In this document: piece after piece, positions 1 through 12,878 of the stretch
Position numbering within the stretch: position 1 is the first letter of the stretch
How the letters are laid out: each line of letters opens with the position of its first letter
DNA from: Enterobacter sichuanensis
GTDB lineage: Bacteria; Pseudomonadota; Gammaproteobacteria; Enterobacterales; Enterobacteriaceae
Reading direction: 5' to 3'
NCBI RefSeq assembly: GCF_002939185.1
Contig: NZ_POVL01000049.1
Coordinates: 1-34,843 of the forward strand
Length of the DNA stretch: 34,843 nt
Position numbers and translations under genes: made by a program
The notes under the pieces: model-generated
Told to the model about the DNA's origin: nothing
Seen by the model: the letters and a program-made list of their open reading frames with translations, nothing else
The model's database searches: none

Positions 1-1440
1 CTAGCGATAAGTCGCCTGACCTACGCGCTTATCTCTCTGCTTTGGGCCACATCAGCGCTCCTGCTGTTGAACTACAACTACAACTTCCTTAACGGGGTGG
101 AATCGGGCCATTCGCTCTCCTTCATCCTCTCCGTGTTGATCTCTTTCGCCATCTGTCTGCTGTATATGTCGCGCATTTACCAGCGCAGCGAGTGGCTGAA
201 GCGGGGCTGGCAGGGAAGGGCGCTCACCGACCCGTTAACCGGTTTGCCCAATATTCGTGCGCTGGAGGATTATCTTGAGATCCACCCGGCTGCCAAAGTG
301 TGCATTCTGCGCATGGACAACCTGGAGTTTTTGAGCCGCCACTACGGGATCCTCATGCGGGTGCATTGCAAACGAACGATTGCCACGTCGCTTCAGCCGC
401 TTTTGCAGAAGGATGAGATGATCTTCCAGTTGCCCGGAAGCGAGCTGGTGCTGGTATTGCTCGGGTCAGACATTGCTGAACGCCTTCAGACTATGGTCGA
501 CCGGCTCAACAGCAGTAAGATTTTCTGGAACAACACCGGGCTGGATATTGAATTTGGCGCATCCTGGGGAATGGTCGAAAACGGCGAAAAGCTGCATCAC
601 ACGCTGGGCCAGCTGAGCTGGCTGGCAGAGCAGGCCTGCGGGGCGCACAACGTGCTTGCGCTCACTAACAGCCTGGAAGCGGCATCAGGGCAAACGACCG
701 AACGCGTACTCATGCTCGCGCGGATTAAGCATGCGCTGGATGCAGGGCAGTTCCATTTATACGCGCAGCCCATCCAGAAGGCGGACGGGAGTGGGTACAA
801 CGAGATCCTGGCGCGCATGGAAAGTGAAGGGGAGATCATTACCCCCGATCGCTTTATTCCATTGATTGCCCAGTTTAACCTGAGCCATCGGTTCGATATG
901 TGCATTATGGAAAAGCTACTGATGTGGCTGCGCGCCAATCCTGAAACGCAGGCCGGTGCCCGCTTCTCGGTCAATCTGATGCCGCTGACGCTGATGCAAA
1001 AAGAGGTCGCTGGCGAGATTTGTGCGCTCTTTGAACGGTATGGCGTCGCGCCGCAGGCTGTCGTGATTGAAATTACGGAGGAACAGGCTTTCTCAAATTC
1101 AGGCAGCAGCATCAACAATATTCAGCAACTGCGGGATTACGGTTTCAGGATTGCGATTGATGATTTTGGTACCGGCTACGCTAACTATGAGCGTTTGCGA
1201 CGTCTGCAGGCGGACATCATTAAAATTGACGGCTGTTTTGTGAAAGATATTTGTACAGATGACATGGATGCGATGATCGTGCAGTCAATGTGTAATCTGG
1301 CGAAGACCAAATCACTGTGCGTCGTTGCGGAATACGTCGAAACACCGGCGCAGCGGGAGATGCTGCTTCGCTGCGGTGTGGATTATCTGCAGGGCTATCT
1401 GATCGGCAAACCCAGACCATTGGAAGAGTTACAGGCATAA
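1..1440 (+). CDS. pdeA: Cyclic-di-GMP phosphodiesterase PdeA (YfeA), 5'-truncated by window edge
   Basis: The frame is open from base 1, so the gene begins upstream; 479 residues are visible and about 250 are missing compared with E. coli PdeA (about 729). Visible in order: the last membrane segments of an N-terminal MASE1-type sensor (to about residue 55), a GGDEF-like domain starting at LTDPLTGLPN, and a C-terminal EAL domain. The GGDEF signature is degenerate (PGSEL), so cyclase activity is unlikely. The EAL domain reads EILARM in place of EALLR but keeps IEITE, DDFGTGYANYERL, IIKIDG, VVAEYVET and QGYLIGKP, so hydrolysis of c-di-GMP to pGpG at the inner membrane is expected. A TTG at 67 could be mistaken for the start but lies inside the membrane domain. 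The gene ends at a shared terminator facing nupC, the same neighbour as in E. coli. Confidence 0.93.
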   Translation, partial: LAISRLTYALISLLWATSALLLLNYNYNFLNGVESGHSLSFILSVLISFAICLLYMSRIYQRSEWLKRGWQGRALTDPLTGLPNIRALEDYLEIHPAAKVCILRMDNLEFLSRHYGILMRVHCKRTIATSLQPLLQKDEMIFQLPGSELVLVLLGSDIAERLQTMVDRLNSSKIFWNNTGLDIEFGASWGMVENGEKLHHTLGQLSWLAEQACGAHNVLALTNSLEAASGQTTERVLMLARIKHALDAGQFHLYAQPIQKADGSGYNEILARMESEGEIITPDRFIPLIAQFNLSHRFDMCIMEKLLMWLRANPETQAGARFSVNLMPLTLMQKEVAGEICALFERYGVAPQAVVIEITEEQAFSNSGSSINNIQQLRDYGFRIAIDDFGTGYANYERLRRLQADIIKIDGCFVKDICTDDMDAMIVQSMCNLAKTKSLCVVAEYVETPAQREMLLRCGVDYLQGYLIGKPRPLEELQA

Positions 1441-1470
1441 AAAAACCGGGAGCAGGCTCCCGGTTTTTTG
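1441..1470. terminator. Bidirectional rho-independent terminator, pdeA/nupC
   Basis: The perfect stem ACCGGGAG/CTCCCGGT has a short loop, with an A-run before it and a T-run after it. It can therefore stop transcription of the two convergent genes from either side. Confidence 0.9.
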
Positions 1471-1484
1471 TTTAACAGTAAAGG

Positions 1485-2672
1485 TTACAGTACCAGTGCT
1501 GCGATAGACGCAGACAGAACGCTCACCAGGGTAGAGCCGTAAACCAGTTTCAGGCCGAAGCGAGAAACCACGTTACCCTGTTCTTCGTTCAGACCTTTAA
1601 TCGCACCGGCGATGATACCGATAGACGAGAAGTTCGCGAAGGAGACCAGGAACACGGACAGGATGCCTTCCGCGCGTGGAGAAAGCGTGCTGGCAATTTT
1701 CTGCAGATCCATCATCGCAACGAATTCGTTAGAAACCAGTTTGGTCGCCATGATACTGCCCACCTGCAGCGCTTCGTGAGCAGGAACACCCATCACCCAT
1801 GCAACCGGGTAGAAGATGTAGCCCAGAATGCCCTGGAAGGAGATACCCAGCACCGCGGCGAACAGGGCGTTCAGTGCAGAAATCAGCGCAATAAAACCGA
1901 TCAGCATGGCGGCAACGATAATCGCCACTTTGAAACCAGCCAGAATATATTCACCCAGCATTTCGAAGAAGCTCTGACCTTCGTGCAGGTTTGACATCTG
2001 GATGTTCTCTTCGCTGGCGTCAACGCGGTACGGGTTGATCAGCGACAGCACAATAAAGGTGCTGAACATGTTAAGAACCAGCGCAGCAACCACGTATTTT
2101 GGCTCCAGCATGGTCATATACGCGCCCACGATAGACATGGATACGGTAGACATTGCGGTGGCCGCCATGGTGTACATGCGGTTGCGGGACATCTTGCCGA
2201 GAATATCTTTATACGCGATGAAGTTTTCAGACTGACCGAGGATCAGGGAGCTCACGGCGTTGAATGATTCCAGCTTACCCATGCCGTTGACTTTGGATAA
2301 CAGGAAGCCAATGCCACGAATCACAAACGGCAGAACGCGGATGTGCTGCAGAATACCGATCAGCGCAGAGATGAAGACGATAGGGCACAGCACCTTCAGG
2401 AAGAAGAATGCCAGACCTTCATCGTTCATCTTACCGAAGACAAAGTTCGTTCCTTCATTGGCGAATCCGAGCAGTTTTTCGAACATTTCGGAGAAGCCTT
2501 TCACGAAGCCAAGGCCTACGTTGGAGTTCAGGAAGAACCACGCAAGTAAAACTTCAATGACCAGCAGTTGGACAACATAACGAATACGAATTTTTTTGCG
2601 GTCTGTGCTGACCAGCAATGCGAGTGCAGTAACGACAACAAGTGCCAGGACAAAATGAAGGACGCGGTCCAT
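1485..2672 (-). CDS. nupC: Concentrative nucleoside transporter NupC
   Basis: This inner-membrane symporter imports nucleosides (not guanosine, in E. coli) with protons. The 395 residues compare with 400 in E. coli and are close to identical along most of the length. Membrane helices run throughout. The CNT substrate-binding hairpin is recognisable as GQSENF at residues 146-151, followed by the second repeat near [17 protein letters not shown]. The start [13 protein letters not shown] has GGAG 6-7 nt upstream. The gene is single and divergent from mntH across a 349-bp regulatory gap. In E. coli it is controlled by CRP and CytR; a CRP-like half-conserved site is visible upstream. Confidence 0.96.
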   Translation of the reverse strand: MDRVLHFVLALVVVTALALLVSTDRKKIRIRYVVQLLVIEVLLAWFFLNSNVGLGFVKGFSEMFEKLLGFANEGTNFVFGKMNDEGLAFFFLKVLCPIVFISALIGILQHIRVLPFVIRGIGFLLSKVNGMGKLESFNAVSSLILGQSENFIAYKDILGKMSRNRMYTMAATAMSTVSMSIVGAYMTMLEPKYVVAALVLNMFSTFIVLSLINPYRVDASEENIQMSNLHEGQSFFEMLGEYILAGFKVAIIVAAMLIGFIALISALNALFAAVLGISFQGILGYIFYPVAWVMGVPAHEALQVGSIMATKLVSNEFVAMMDLQKIASTLSPRAEGILSVFLVSFANFSSIGIIAGAIKGLNEEQGNVVSRFGLKLVYGSTLVSVLSASIAALVL

Positions 2673-2711
2673 ATTTGCTCCAAATATGAGGCAGGTTTAA
2701 TTTTCGTGCAC

Positions 2712-2783
2712 ATTCTATGTAACAAGGGAAAAGAAAACGAGATCAAGGGCACACTATAGTTACATCCTGTGACGAGTCTCAAA
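2712..2783 (-). promoter_or_regulatory. Candidate nupC promoter region with CRP-like site
   Basis: Read toward nupC, TTTGA-N6-TCACA (2768-2783) matches the CRP consensus at nine of ten half-site bases. Downstream are two possible -10 boxes, TATAGT (2753-2758) and TAGAAT (2712-2717). Only the second places the CRP site at a usual class I distance (about -70). E. coli nupC is known to be CRP/CytR controlled; the assignment here is inference. Confidence 0.35.
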
Positions 2784-2850
2784 AATAGTGATCCACAATA
2801 CATTTTCGTTATGTTAGGTAAATGAGTGAAAAGTTAAGTTTGTGTGCTAG

Positions 2851-4260
<1,410 letters not shown>

Positions 4261-4287
4261 AAAAAGGAGCCGGGAGGCTCCTTTTTA
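4261..4287. terminator. Terminator between mntH and ypeC
   Basis: The stem AAAAAGGAGCC/GGCTCCTTTTT with a 4-nt loop directly follows the mntH stop. A/T runs on both sides allow it to serve ypeC as well. Confidence 0.9.
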
Positions 4288-4289
4288 GA

Positions 4290-4643
4290 TTAGTGACGGC
4301 CATGACCGTGGCCATGACCGTGACCTTTACCGCCGCGATCCCAGCCGCCACGGCGGTCATCACGGTCGTTCCAGCCTTCGCGATAACCGCGCTCATAGGC
4401 GTTGTTTTTATACCAGCCGCGATGCAAACCATTATCATGTTTCCACCAGCGATCGCCGCGCCACTCATAGTGACGATGCCAGTAATCACGGTCGCGCCAG
4501 TAGCCACCGTCCCAGTATCTGCCGTAGTCGTCACGATCGCCAATTTGTAATTTTACTGATGGCAACAGGGTGATTTCGCCAGCAGTGGCGACCAGCGGGG
4601 CCGAAGCCAGTAATACCGCTGCAAGAATCAGTGACCTGAACAT
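4290..4643 (-). CDS. ypeC: Periplasmic DUF2502 protein YpeC, His-rich tail
   Basis: The small exported protein has 117 residues (108 in E. coli YpeC). Residues 1-21 form a signal peptide ending at VATA before GEITLLPS. The mature part is dominated by W, Y, R, D and H (repeated [13 protein letters not shown] type motifs) and ends in alternating Gly-His. The family is DUF2502 with no established function. The histidine/aspartate content and position beside mntH could suggest metal binding in the periplasm, but that is only inference. The start ATG has AAGGAG 7 nt upstream. The gene order mntH-ypeC is the same as in E. coli. Confidence 0.88.
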   Translation of the reverse strand: MFRSLILAAVLLASAPLVATAGEITLLPSVKLQIGDRDDYGRYWDGGYWRDRDYWHRHYEWRGDRWWKHDNGLHRGWYKNNAYERGYREGWNDRDDRRGGWDRGGKGHGHGHGHGRH

Positions 4644-4769
4644 ACTCTTTCTCCTTCACGATCGGGGCCTTGTGGGGCCTGTTAACGCAATTTTACGAGT
4701 TGGTAAAGTCTCGTTTCATCGCCTCAACTCCGAATTCAAAAGGGATAGCACTTTTTGCTAAAAGTGTAT

Positions 4770-5768
4770 CTATTTTGAGCCGTTCAGGATCCCGTCAATG
4801 GTGGCCAGCTCTTCTGCGCTGAAATGGCGATTCACGAGCATGCCCACCGCATCCTCTATCTGTGTGGTTTTACTGGCACCAATCAGAACAGACGTGACCG
4901 CGTCGTGGCGTAATATCCAGGCCAGCGCCATCTGCGAGAGCTTCTGACCACGGCCTTCCGCCATGGCATTGAGCTTTCTTACCGTTTCCAGTTTCTCTTC
5001 GGTGATCTGCTCAGGGTTAAGGAACTTACTGTCGCTTGCCGCGCGTGAATCTGCGGGAATACCGTTCAGATAACGGTTGGTCAGTTGCCCGCCGGCGAGC
5101 GGCGAGAAGGGAATGCAGCCGACCCCTTTTTCCTGCAGCACCTCCAGCAGCCCCGCTTCCGGCGCACGTTCAAACATGGAGTATTTTGGCTGGTGGATAA
5201 GACAGGGCGTACCGAGATCGTTGAGGATATCAATCGCCTTGCGAGCCAGAACAGCCGGATAGTTGGATAACCCGACATACAGGGCTTTTCCCTGACGCAC
5301 CACATGGTCAAGCGCTTTCATGGTTTCCTGCAGCGGCGTTTGTGGGTCTGGACGGTGGTGATAGAAGATATCCACATACTCCAGCCCCATGCGCTTCAGA
5401 CTTTGATCGAGGCTTGCCAGCAGATATTTACGTGACCCCCAGTCGCCGTAAGGGCCTTCCCACATCGTATAACCTGCTTTGGTTGAGATAATGAGCTCAT
5501 CGCGCCAGGGCAGGAAATCTTCCTGCAAAATACGGCCGAAATTACGTTCGGCGGATCCGGGTGGCGGACCATAGTTGTTGGCAAGGTCGAAATGCGTAAT
5601 GCCCAGATCGAACGCACGCTGTAAAAGTTGACGGCTGTTTTCCAACAGCGTGGCGTCGCCAAAATTATGCCACAGCCCAAGCGAGATGGCGGGCAACGAA
5701 AGCCCGCTTCGTCCGCAGCAGCGATATTCCATTGTCTGATAACGATTTTGGTCCGGCTGATAACCCAT
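4770..5768 (-). CDS. Aldo/keto reductase, YghZ-like
   Basis: This cytoplasmic NADPH-dependent aldo/keto reductase has 332 residues. It resembles E. coli YghZ (L-glyceraldehyde-3-phosphate reductase, 346 residues) over its whole length, with shared blocks LPAISLGLWHNFG, FDLANNYGPPPGSAE, STKAGY and RKYLLASLDQSLKRMGLEY. The catalytic tetrad is present: Asp61, Tyr66, Lys97 and a His at 137/138. The C-terminal NADP site is seen in VLIGASKTTQIEDAV. It is probably a paralogue and not yghZ itself, since its neighbours differ and its C-terminus is shorter. It diverges from ipdC across 185 bp. Both genes are absent from this place in E. coli K-12, so they may have arrived together. Substrate unknown. 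The start has AGAGG upstream. Confidence 0.85.
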   Translation of the reverse strand: MGYQPDQNRYQTMEYRCCGRSGLSLPAISLGLWHNFGDATLLENSRQLLQRAFDLGITHFDLANNYGPPPGSAERNFGRILQEDFLPWRDELIISTKAGYTMWEGPYGDWGSRKYLLASLDQSLKRMGLEYVDIFYHHRPDPQTPLQETMKALDHVVRQGKALYVGLSNYPAVLARKAIDILNDLGTPCLIHQPKYSMFERAPEAGLLEVLQEKGVGCIPFSPLAGGQLTNRYLNGIPADSRAASDSKFLNPEQITEEKLETVRKLNAMAEGRGQKLSQMALAWILRHDAVTSVLIGASKTTQIEDAVGMLVNRHFSAEELATIDGILNGSK

Positions 5769-5852
5769 TCTGGTGACCTCTGGCGCTGGAGAGAAGGATC
5801 AGTGTATGCGTTTACATTTACCTGAAAAAAAACAGCATAGCGCAGCCTTTTT

Positions 5853-7612
<1,760 letters not shown>

Positions 7613-8848
7613 TTACCTGTCGTTTCGCCAGGCCATCATCATCGGTTTGCCCGCCAGCAGGAGCCAGGCGGGCAACATCACGATGCACAGTAACGGGATA
7701 AGGGTGGTATCCGGCACCACCACGGCGGCCATAAACAGACTCAGCCAGGCATCGCGCGTCACCACCAGCACCAGCCCCAGAATCGAACAGGAGACGGTAA
7801 TCGCCGCCGGTACGGCATCGACATGTTCATGCAGCATCAGCCCCAGCGCAACGCCGATAAACACCGCCGGGAAGATGCGTCCACCGCGGAAACCACAGGC
7901 AGCAGCCACCACCAGCGCGGCGAGTTTTATCAGCGCAAACAGCAGATAATCGGACACGCTAAACACCTGGCTGAAAGCCAGCTGCTGCATTTCATCCAGA
8001 CCTTTAAACAGCGTTACCGTCCCGCCGATGGCACCTAAAATACCGAGAATCAAACCGCCGGTTCCCAGAATCAACACCGGGTGTTTGAGCTTATGCACCA
8101 GACGGTGCAGGCGTGGAAGGCACCATACCGCCACCATTCCCAGTGCGATGGCAATGGCGACCACGATGGCGCCGCTGAAAATATCGGCGATCTGCATCTG
8201 GCCATAGTGGGGCAGGGAGAGTGAAAAATGGGGATGGAAAAACAGGCTGGTCGTCAACGCCCCGGCGGCGGCGGCCATCAGCGGGGCGAAGAGTTTATCC
8301 CAGAGCGGAACATCATTATTGCTGCTGAGCGTCTGAGAAAAGATCAGCGCGGCGGCAACAGGCGTGCCGAAAAGCGCCCCGATGGTGCCTGCGGAGGCGA
8401 GAATGGTCCAGTCCAGCGCGCTTACGCGGGGCAAAATGCGTGAGCCGAGGAACACCGCCATCCCAATATTCACCGCCATGATGGGGTGCTCAGGGCCCAG
8501 GCTGACGCCGCCTGCCAGGCCCATAATCAAGGCAATAATAAGCCCTGGCAGCGCTGAAGGGGGCACCGGGGCACCAATCAGAGGCTCCTGCGCCGGGTCA
8601 GGCCCGGCATGCCCGGGGCTGAAACGGATCACCAAGCCTACCGCAACACCGGTCAGCGTTAGCATGATGACGATCCACGCAGGCGAATCAGCGGCGACCC
8701 CCAGTTTTACTGGAAGCGCCGTCCATAACATGGTTTGCAGCACCGACGCGACTTTCATCACGACAATGAGCACCAGACTTGAGACCACACCAATGATTAA
8801 CGCCGGAATGGCCAGCAACAGCATGGTTCTGGCTCGCGGGTGGAGCAT
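7613..8848 (-). CDS. yfeO: Putative chloride channel/antiporter YfeO (ClC family)
   Basis: This integral inner-membrane protein of the ClC superfamily presumably carries anions, probably chloride. The 411 residues compare with 418 in E. coli YfeO. ClC signatures are visible: [12 protein letters not shown] (the GxEHP-type segment), [12 protein letters not shown] and the late motif [14 protein letters not shown]. The frame continues upstream to an ATG at 8866. The 8848 ATG is chosen because AAGGA lies 7 nt before it and [12 protein letters not shown] equals the E. coli start. As in E. coli it is next to glk and divergent from it. Confidence 0.93.
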   Translation of the reverse strand: MLHPRARTMLLLAIPALIIGVVSSLVLIVVMKVASVLQTMLWTALPVKLGVAADSPAWIVIMLTLTGVAVGLVIRFSPGHAGPDPAQEPLIGAPVPPSALPGLIIALIMGLAGGVSLGPEHPIMAVNIGMAVFLGSRILPRVSALDWTILASAGTIGALFGTPVAAALIFSQTLSSNNDVPLWDKLFAPLMAAAAGALTTSLFFHPHFSLSLPHYGQMQIADIFSGAIVVAIAIALGMVAVWCLPRLHRLVHKLKHPVLILGTGGLILGILGAIGGTVTLFKGLDEMQQLAFSQVFSVSDYLLFALIKLAALVVAAACGFRGGRIFPAVFIGVALGLMLHEHVDAVPAAITVSCSILGLVLVVTRDAWLSLFMAAVVVPDTTLIPLLCIVMLPAWLLLAGKPMMMAWRNDR

Positions 8849-8919
8849 GATGATTTCCTTGTACAAAACGCAATGACGTTACTTTGCACATTAAGCCTTA
8901 TGGCAATAGTGCAAAAGGT

Positions 8920-8933
8920 GCTGAAACGGTAAA
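8920..8933 (+). promoter_or_regulatory. Cra (FruR)-like operator upstream of glk
   Basis: GCTGAAACGGTAAA fits the Cra pattern of a TGAAACG core followed by a weaker half. Cra represses glk in E. coli. The site lies about 65 bp upstream of the proposed -35 box. Confidence 0.45.
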
Positions 8934-8983
8934 GTTATTCTGTGACGAAGATCGATAATCCACGGGCATTCACCTTCCGGTCG

Positions 8984-9012
8984 TTGTTGTTATCACGCCT
9001 TGAATTTACAGT
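8984..9012 (+). promoter_or_regulatory. Putative glk promoter
   Basis: TTGTTG (8984-8989) and TACAGT (9007-9012) are separated by exactly 17 bp, 42 bp before the glk start codon. Confidence 0.45.
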
Positions 9013-9054
9013 GTCCCAAAAGATTTATTCTGACTTTAGCGGAGCAGTAGAAGA

Positions 9055-10020
9055 ATGACAAAGTATGCTTTGGTAGGTGATGTGGGCGGCACGAACGCAC
9101 GCCTCGCATTGTGCGATGTAAGTAGCGGTGAAATTTCCCGGGCGAAAACCTACTCGGGGCTGGATTATCCCTCCCTTGAGGCCGTTGTCCGCGTCTATCT
9201 GGAAGAGCATCAGGTCAGCGTCGAAGATGGCTGCATCGCGATTGCCTGCCCGATAACCGGTGACTGGGTCGCCATGACCAACCATACCTGGGCATTCTCC
9301 ATCGCTGAGATGAAAAAAAACCTCGGTTTTGCGCATCTTGAAATCATCAACGACTTTACCGCGGTCTCCATGGCGATCCCGATGCTGAAGCCTGAGCATC
9401 TGATCCAGTTTGGCGGCTCCGAACCGGTCGAAGGCAAGCCGATTGCGGTTTACGGGGCTGGTACGGGCCTGGGCGTTTCGCATCTGGTGCATGTTGCCCA
9501 GCGCTGGGTGAGCCTGCCGGGTGAAGGCGGTCACGTGGACTTTGCGCCAAACAGTGAAGAAGAGGGGATTATCCTCGAAGAGTTACGCGCTGAGATCGGC
9601 CACGTTTCTGCCGAGCGCGTCCTCTCCGGTCCGGGGCTGGTGAACCTGTACCGGGCGATCGTGAAATCGGACGGTCGTCTGCCGGAAAATCTGCAGCCGA
9701 AAGACGTCACCGAACGCGCGCTGGCTGATAGCTGCATTGACTGCCGTCGCGCGCTGTCGCTGTTCTGTGTAATCATGGGACGTTTTGGCGGCAACCTGGC
9801 GCTGACGCTGGGTACCTTTGGTGGCGTCTACATTGCCGGCGGCATCGTGCCGCGCTTCCTGGAGTTCTTCAAAGCATCCGGCTTCCGCGGCGGGTTTGAA
9901 GATAAAGGGCGTTTCAGAAGCTACGTACAGGACATTCCTGTTTATCTTATTGTGCATGACAACCCTGGCCTGCTTGGCTCGGGTGCCCACCTGCGTCAGG
10001 TTCTCGGTCAAATCCTCTGA
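9055..10020 (+). CDS. glk: Glucokinase Glk
   Basis: Cytoplasmic ATP-dependent glucokinase phosphorylates free glucose that did not enter through the PTS, for example from maltose or trehalose breakdown. At 321 residues it has the E. coli length. The phosphate-binding loop GDVGGTNAR is at residues 8-16 and the catalytic Asp100 is in IINDFTAV. Also visible are the glucose-contacting segment [10 protein letters not shown] and the adenosine segment [12 protein letters not shown]. The ATG at 9055 follows GGAG and AGAAG. The gene is monocistronic by appearance, divergent from yfeO, and ends in a GC-rich hairpin shared with ypdB. Confidence 0.97.
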   Translation: MTKYALVGDVGGTNARLALCDVSSGEISRAKTYSGLDYPSLEAVVRVYLEEHQVSVEDGCIAIACPITGDWVAMTNHTWAFSIAEMKKNLGFAHLEIINDFTAVSMAIPMLKPEHLIQFGGSEPVEGKPIAVYGAGTGLGVSHLVHVAQRWVSLPGEGGHVDFAPNSEEEGIILEELRAEIGHVSAERVLSGPGLVNLYRAIVKSDGRLPENLQPKDVTERALADSCIDCRRALSLFCVIMGRFGGNLALTLGTFGGVYIAGGIVPRFLEFFKASGFRGGFEDKGRFRSYVQDIPVYLIVHDNPGLLGSGAHLRQVLGQIL

Positions 10021-10027
10021 CGACACA

Positions 10028-10054
10028 GCCCTCTCCCCCGGGAGAGGGGCTTTT
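10028..10054. terminator. GC-rich terminator hairpin between glk and ypdB
   Basis: The inverted repeat GCCCTCTCCC/GGGAGAGGGGC is followed by TTTT and lies between convergent genes. It belongs to a CCCTCTCCC-type hairpin group seen again at 25158 and 34827. Confidence 0.8.
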
Positions 10055-10784
10055 ACAGATGCATCAGCTGACGGAACTCTTTCACCTTGCTGCGGCTCAC
10101 CGGCACCTGAAAATCCAGATCCTTTAAGCGCAAAATATAGGTGTTGTTAAACCACGGTTCGATCTCGCGGATCTTGTTTAAATTCACACAGAACGACCGA
10201 TGACAGCGGAAAAAGTGTGCCGCGGGCAGCTTGCTGCAAAACTCGGTGATGTTCATCGCCATCACGTACGATTCCCGCCGCGTATAGACAAACGTCATTT
10301 TTTCATGGGCTTCAGCGTAATAGATATCGTTGACCGGCGTCACGATGATGCGCTCGTCTTTCACCAGGTTGATGGTGTCGTTTTCCCGCACCGTTGGGCT
10401 GGCGGTGGCGGGGGCGCTCTGCTGCTGCCATGCGGCTTCCAGTTTTTGCAGCATGCTGACTATTCGCGACTCCTGGTAAGGCTTGAGGATATAGTCAAAC
10501 GCCTCCAGCTCGAAGGCCTCCACGGCGTGCTCTTTCCAGGCGGTGACGAAAACAATAAACGGCTTATGAGCAAACTGATTGATGTTCTGCGCCAGCAATA
10601 CGCCGTCCAGCGACGGGATATTGATATCCAGGAAAATGGCGTCGACCCGGTTATGCTGCAGAAATTTCAGTACGTCCAGACCATCATCAAAGGTCCCCAC
10701 AATCTCCATCCGGCTGTGGGTTTTGATAAGCCAGCTTAGCTCCTGTTGAGCCAGAATTTCATCTTCTACGATGATGACTTTCAT
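10053..10784 (-). CDS. ypdB: Response regulator YpdB (PyrR), LytTR family
   Basis: This cytoplasmic response regulator forms, with YpdA, the high-affinity pyruvate-sensing system (PyrSR). In E. coli it activates yhjX. The 243 residues contain a receiver domain with phosphoacceptor Asp53 (FLDINIP) and the switch lysine in YILKPYQ, then a LytTR DNA-binding domain (about 138-243; FFRCHRSFCVNL). The frame is open upstream to an ATG at 10901, but MKVIIVEDE at 10784 is the family start. It lies 1 nt after the ypdA stop, so the two are translationally linked. The E. coli genes that separate ypdB from glk (fry PTS genes, ypdC) are missing here. Confidence 0.95.
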   Translation of the reverse strand: MKVIIVEDEILAQQELSWLIKTHSRMEIVGTFDDGLDVLKFLQHNRVDAIFLDINIPSLDGVLLAQNINQFAHKPFIVFVTAWKEHAVEAFELEAFDYILKPYQESRIVSMLQKLEAAWQQQSAPATASPTVRENDTINLVKDERIIVTPVNDIYYAEAHEKMTFVYTRRESYVMAMNITEFCSKLPAAHFFRCHRSFCVNLNKIREIEPWFNNTYILRLKDLDFQVPVSRSKVKEFRQLMHL

Positions 10785-10785
10785 A

Positions 10786-12492
10786 TTACTCACCCAGCGG
10801 TAACAGTGATGTTGATGTATGAACGGGAGTGCGTTCATTCGGGACGTAAAAGGCAATTTCGGTGCCCGGTTCAAGACGGTGAATATGCAGTCCATCGCCA
10901 TAAAGCAGTTTCACCCGGTGGTGCACATTCAGCAGGCCGATTTTATTTCCGGGCATCTCGTTAGACTCCACGCGCTCAATGACCTTTGGATCAATCCCGT
11001 GGCCGGTATCGCGCACGGCAATGCGCACGCGGTTACCGCTTTCGGTGACGCTGATGGTCACAACGCCTTTGCCTTTACAGGGCTGAATACCGTGGACAAT
11101 CGCGTTCTCGACCAGCGGCTGAATAAGCAGGCTTGGGATCACGCAGTTGACCTCTTCATCAATATCGTAAATAACCGTGAGTTTGTCGCCAAAGCGTGCC
11201 TGCTCAATCGCGATGTAGTCTTTGATCTGATACAGCTCTTTTTTGATGTCGATCTGCTCGTCATCTTTCAACTCGATGTTGTAGCGCAGGTAGCGCGACA
11301 GGTTGAAAATCAGCTGGCGGGCGGTGTCCGGATTAAGACGTATGGATGAGGAGATGGCATTCAGGGCGTTAAACAGGAAATGAGGATTGATTTTGCTCTG
11401 CAACGCGCGCAGCTCTGCCTTATTTGCCATTTCACGCAGTTGTTCTGCCCGCGAGACCTCAAGTTGGGTGGAGATAATCTGCGACAGGCCAATGGCCATC
11501 TCCTGCAGAGAGGAGGTGATCTGATGCGCGTGACAGTAATAAATTTTCAGCGTGCCCGTTACGACACCTTTCTCCCACAGCGGGATCACCAGCATGGAGT
11601 GTATTTCCGGCGTTCGGTGGGCTTCATCATTGTTTTTAATGATGATTTTACCGTAGTTGATCGCCTGCCTGGTGGTGGGGCTGATGGTGTCATCATTGTC
11701 GCGATAGTTGTGCTCCCCCACGCCGACGTAGGCCAGCACATGGTCGGTATTGGTGATGGCGACGGCATCGGCATGAATGTCGTGGCGGATAATCTCACAG
11801 ACCTGACGCAGCGATTGGGCATTCACGTGGCGGAAAAGCGGCAGCGTTTTGTTGGCAATATCCAGCGCCAGCTTGGCCTGACGCGCGGCACTGGCCTCTT
11901 TTTCCCCTTCAACGCTCTGCACCAGCAGCACGATAAAACCGATGCAGACGCTTCCGAGGATCATAGGAATACCGATTTTCGAGACGATATCCAGCCCCAG
12001 CGCGGTGGTGGGGGCCCAGATGACCACCAGGATCATGGTCAGCGTTTCACATACCATGCCCGCGACAATCCCGGCGCGCCAGCGCTGTTTTTTCGGGATT
12101 TTGCGGCTGATCCAGCCGGACAGTATTCCGGCGATAATGCTGGTGATAAAGCACGGCACCGCCGTTACGCCGCCGATATCAATCAGGTAGCGATGGGTCC
12201 CGGCAATCAGACCGGTGATAACGCCCACCCACGGGCCAAACAAAATTCCGCCTGACATCACGGCGATAATGCGCACGTTAACCAGCGAACCCTCTACCGG
12301 CACGCCGGACCAGGTGCTGAACAGGGCGAAAAGCGAAAAGATGGCGGTAACGGCCAGCAGCTCCTTAGGCGAGTGTGCAGACTTGTGCAACAGCTCGCGG
12401 AACAGGCGAATGCGAATAAGGAAGAACAGGCAAATCAGCATTAATGCCGCACGGTCAAATACCGCCAGCAGCATAGTGAATATTTCGTGCAC
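10786..12492 (-). CDS. ypdA: Pyruvate sensor histidine kinase YpdA (PyrS), LytS type
   Basis: This membrane sensor kinase of the LytS/YehU type has 568 residues (565 in E. coli). The order is an N-terminal 5TM-5TMR_LYT transmembrane domain (to about residue 195), a GAF domain (about 215-350) and a His-kinase core. The kinase core has the acceptor histidine in [15 protein letters not shown] and the ATP-binding [14 protein letters not shown] and DTGHGI segments. It responds to extracellular pyruvate and phosphorylates YpdB. It is the first gene of the ypdAB operon and is divergent from alaC across a 386-bp gap. Confidence 0.95.
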   Translation of the reverse strand: MHEIFTMLLAVFDRAALMLICLFFLIRIRLFRELLHKSAHSPKELLAVTAIFSLFALFSTWSGVPVEGSLVNVRIIAVMSGGILFGPWVGVITGLIAGTHRYLIDIGGVTAVPCFITSIIAGILSGWISRKIPKKQRWRAGIVAGMVCETLTMILVVIWAPTTALGLDIVSKIGIPMILGSVCIGFIVLLVQSVEGEKEASAARQAKLALDIANKTLPLFRHVNAQSLRQVCEIIRHDIHADAVAITNTDHVLAYVGVGEHNYRDNDDTISPTTRQAINYGKIIIKNNDEAHRTPEIHSMLVIPLWEKGVVTGTLKIYYCHAHQITSSLQEMAIGLSQIISTQLEVSRAEQLREMANKAELRALQSKINPHFLFNALNAISSSIRLNPDTARQLIFNLSRYLRYNIELKDDEQIDIKKELYQIKDYIAIEQARFGDKLTVIYDIDEEVNCVIPSLLIQPLVENAIVHGIQPCKGKGVVTISVTESGNRVRIAVRDTGHGIDPKVIERVESNEMPGNKIGLLNVHHRVKLLYGDGLHIHRLEPGTEIAFYVPNERTPVHTSTSLLPLGE

Positions 12493-12878
12493 GAGCAGAC
12501 CTGGGAAAACGGGAAAGAACCATGATAAAAAACCTGGCGCGTATTGACCAGCTATCCGTCAGGTTTATCAAATGAGGAAAAACCATAATTTGCAAAGGGG
12601 ATTATCGGATGAGGATTGATGCGTCCTGACTTGCGATTGTTGGACCGGCGTCAGGTAACTTTTTTGATATCATCGTGTTAAATAACAGCTATCAGAAAGA
12701 CAGTCCTGAAACAAAGGCTTCCGCTTTTAGCCACAGCAATGTTCCGGTTTTTGTGCGAACGCTTTTTTTTCATTTCCCTCTCGACAGCATGAATTTTTTC
12801 AGGTTATTTTCTAAACATGCCACATCAGTGGCAGCGTCGCTCGGACGGTCCGGGCGCTAACGTTAATCTGAGGAATCT
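12493..12878. other. ypdA-alaC divergent intergenic region
   Basis: No gene is seen. It holds the alaC ribosome-binding site (GAGGAA before 12879) and a possible hairpin with arms CCTGAC (12625-12630) and GTCAGG (12650-12655). A T-run follows at 12660-12665, which could be a weak terminator or leader structure. No promoter was convincing on either strand. Confidence 0.4.

Noticed and set aside
597..1118. 173-codon minus-strand frame opposite pdeA
   Set aside because: It lies wholly inside the conserved EAL coding region, shows no recognisable domain, and has no upstream signals.
4744..4772. Hairpin CACTTTT/AAAAGTG at the end of the aldo/keto reductase gene
   Set aside because: The stem is AT-rich, bulged and overlaps the stop codon, with no clean T-run on the coding strand; not called as a terminator.
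11380..12255. 291-codon plus-strand frame opposite ypdA
   Set aside because: It is antisense to a clearly conserved kinase; the Asp/Gly/His-rich composition is typical of a shadow in GC-rich DNA.
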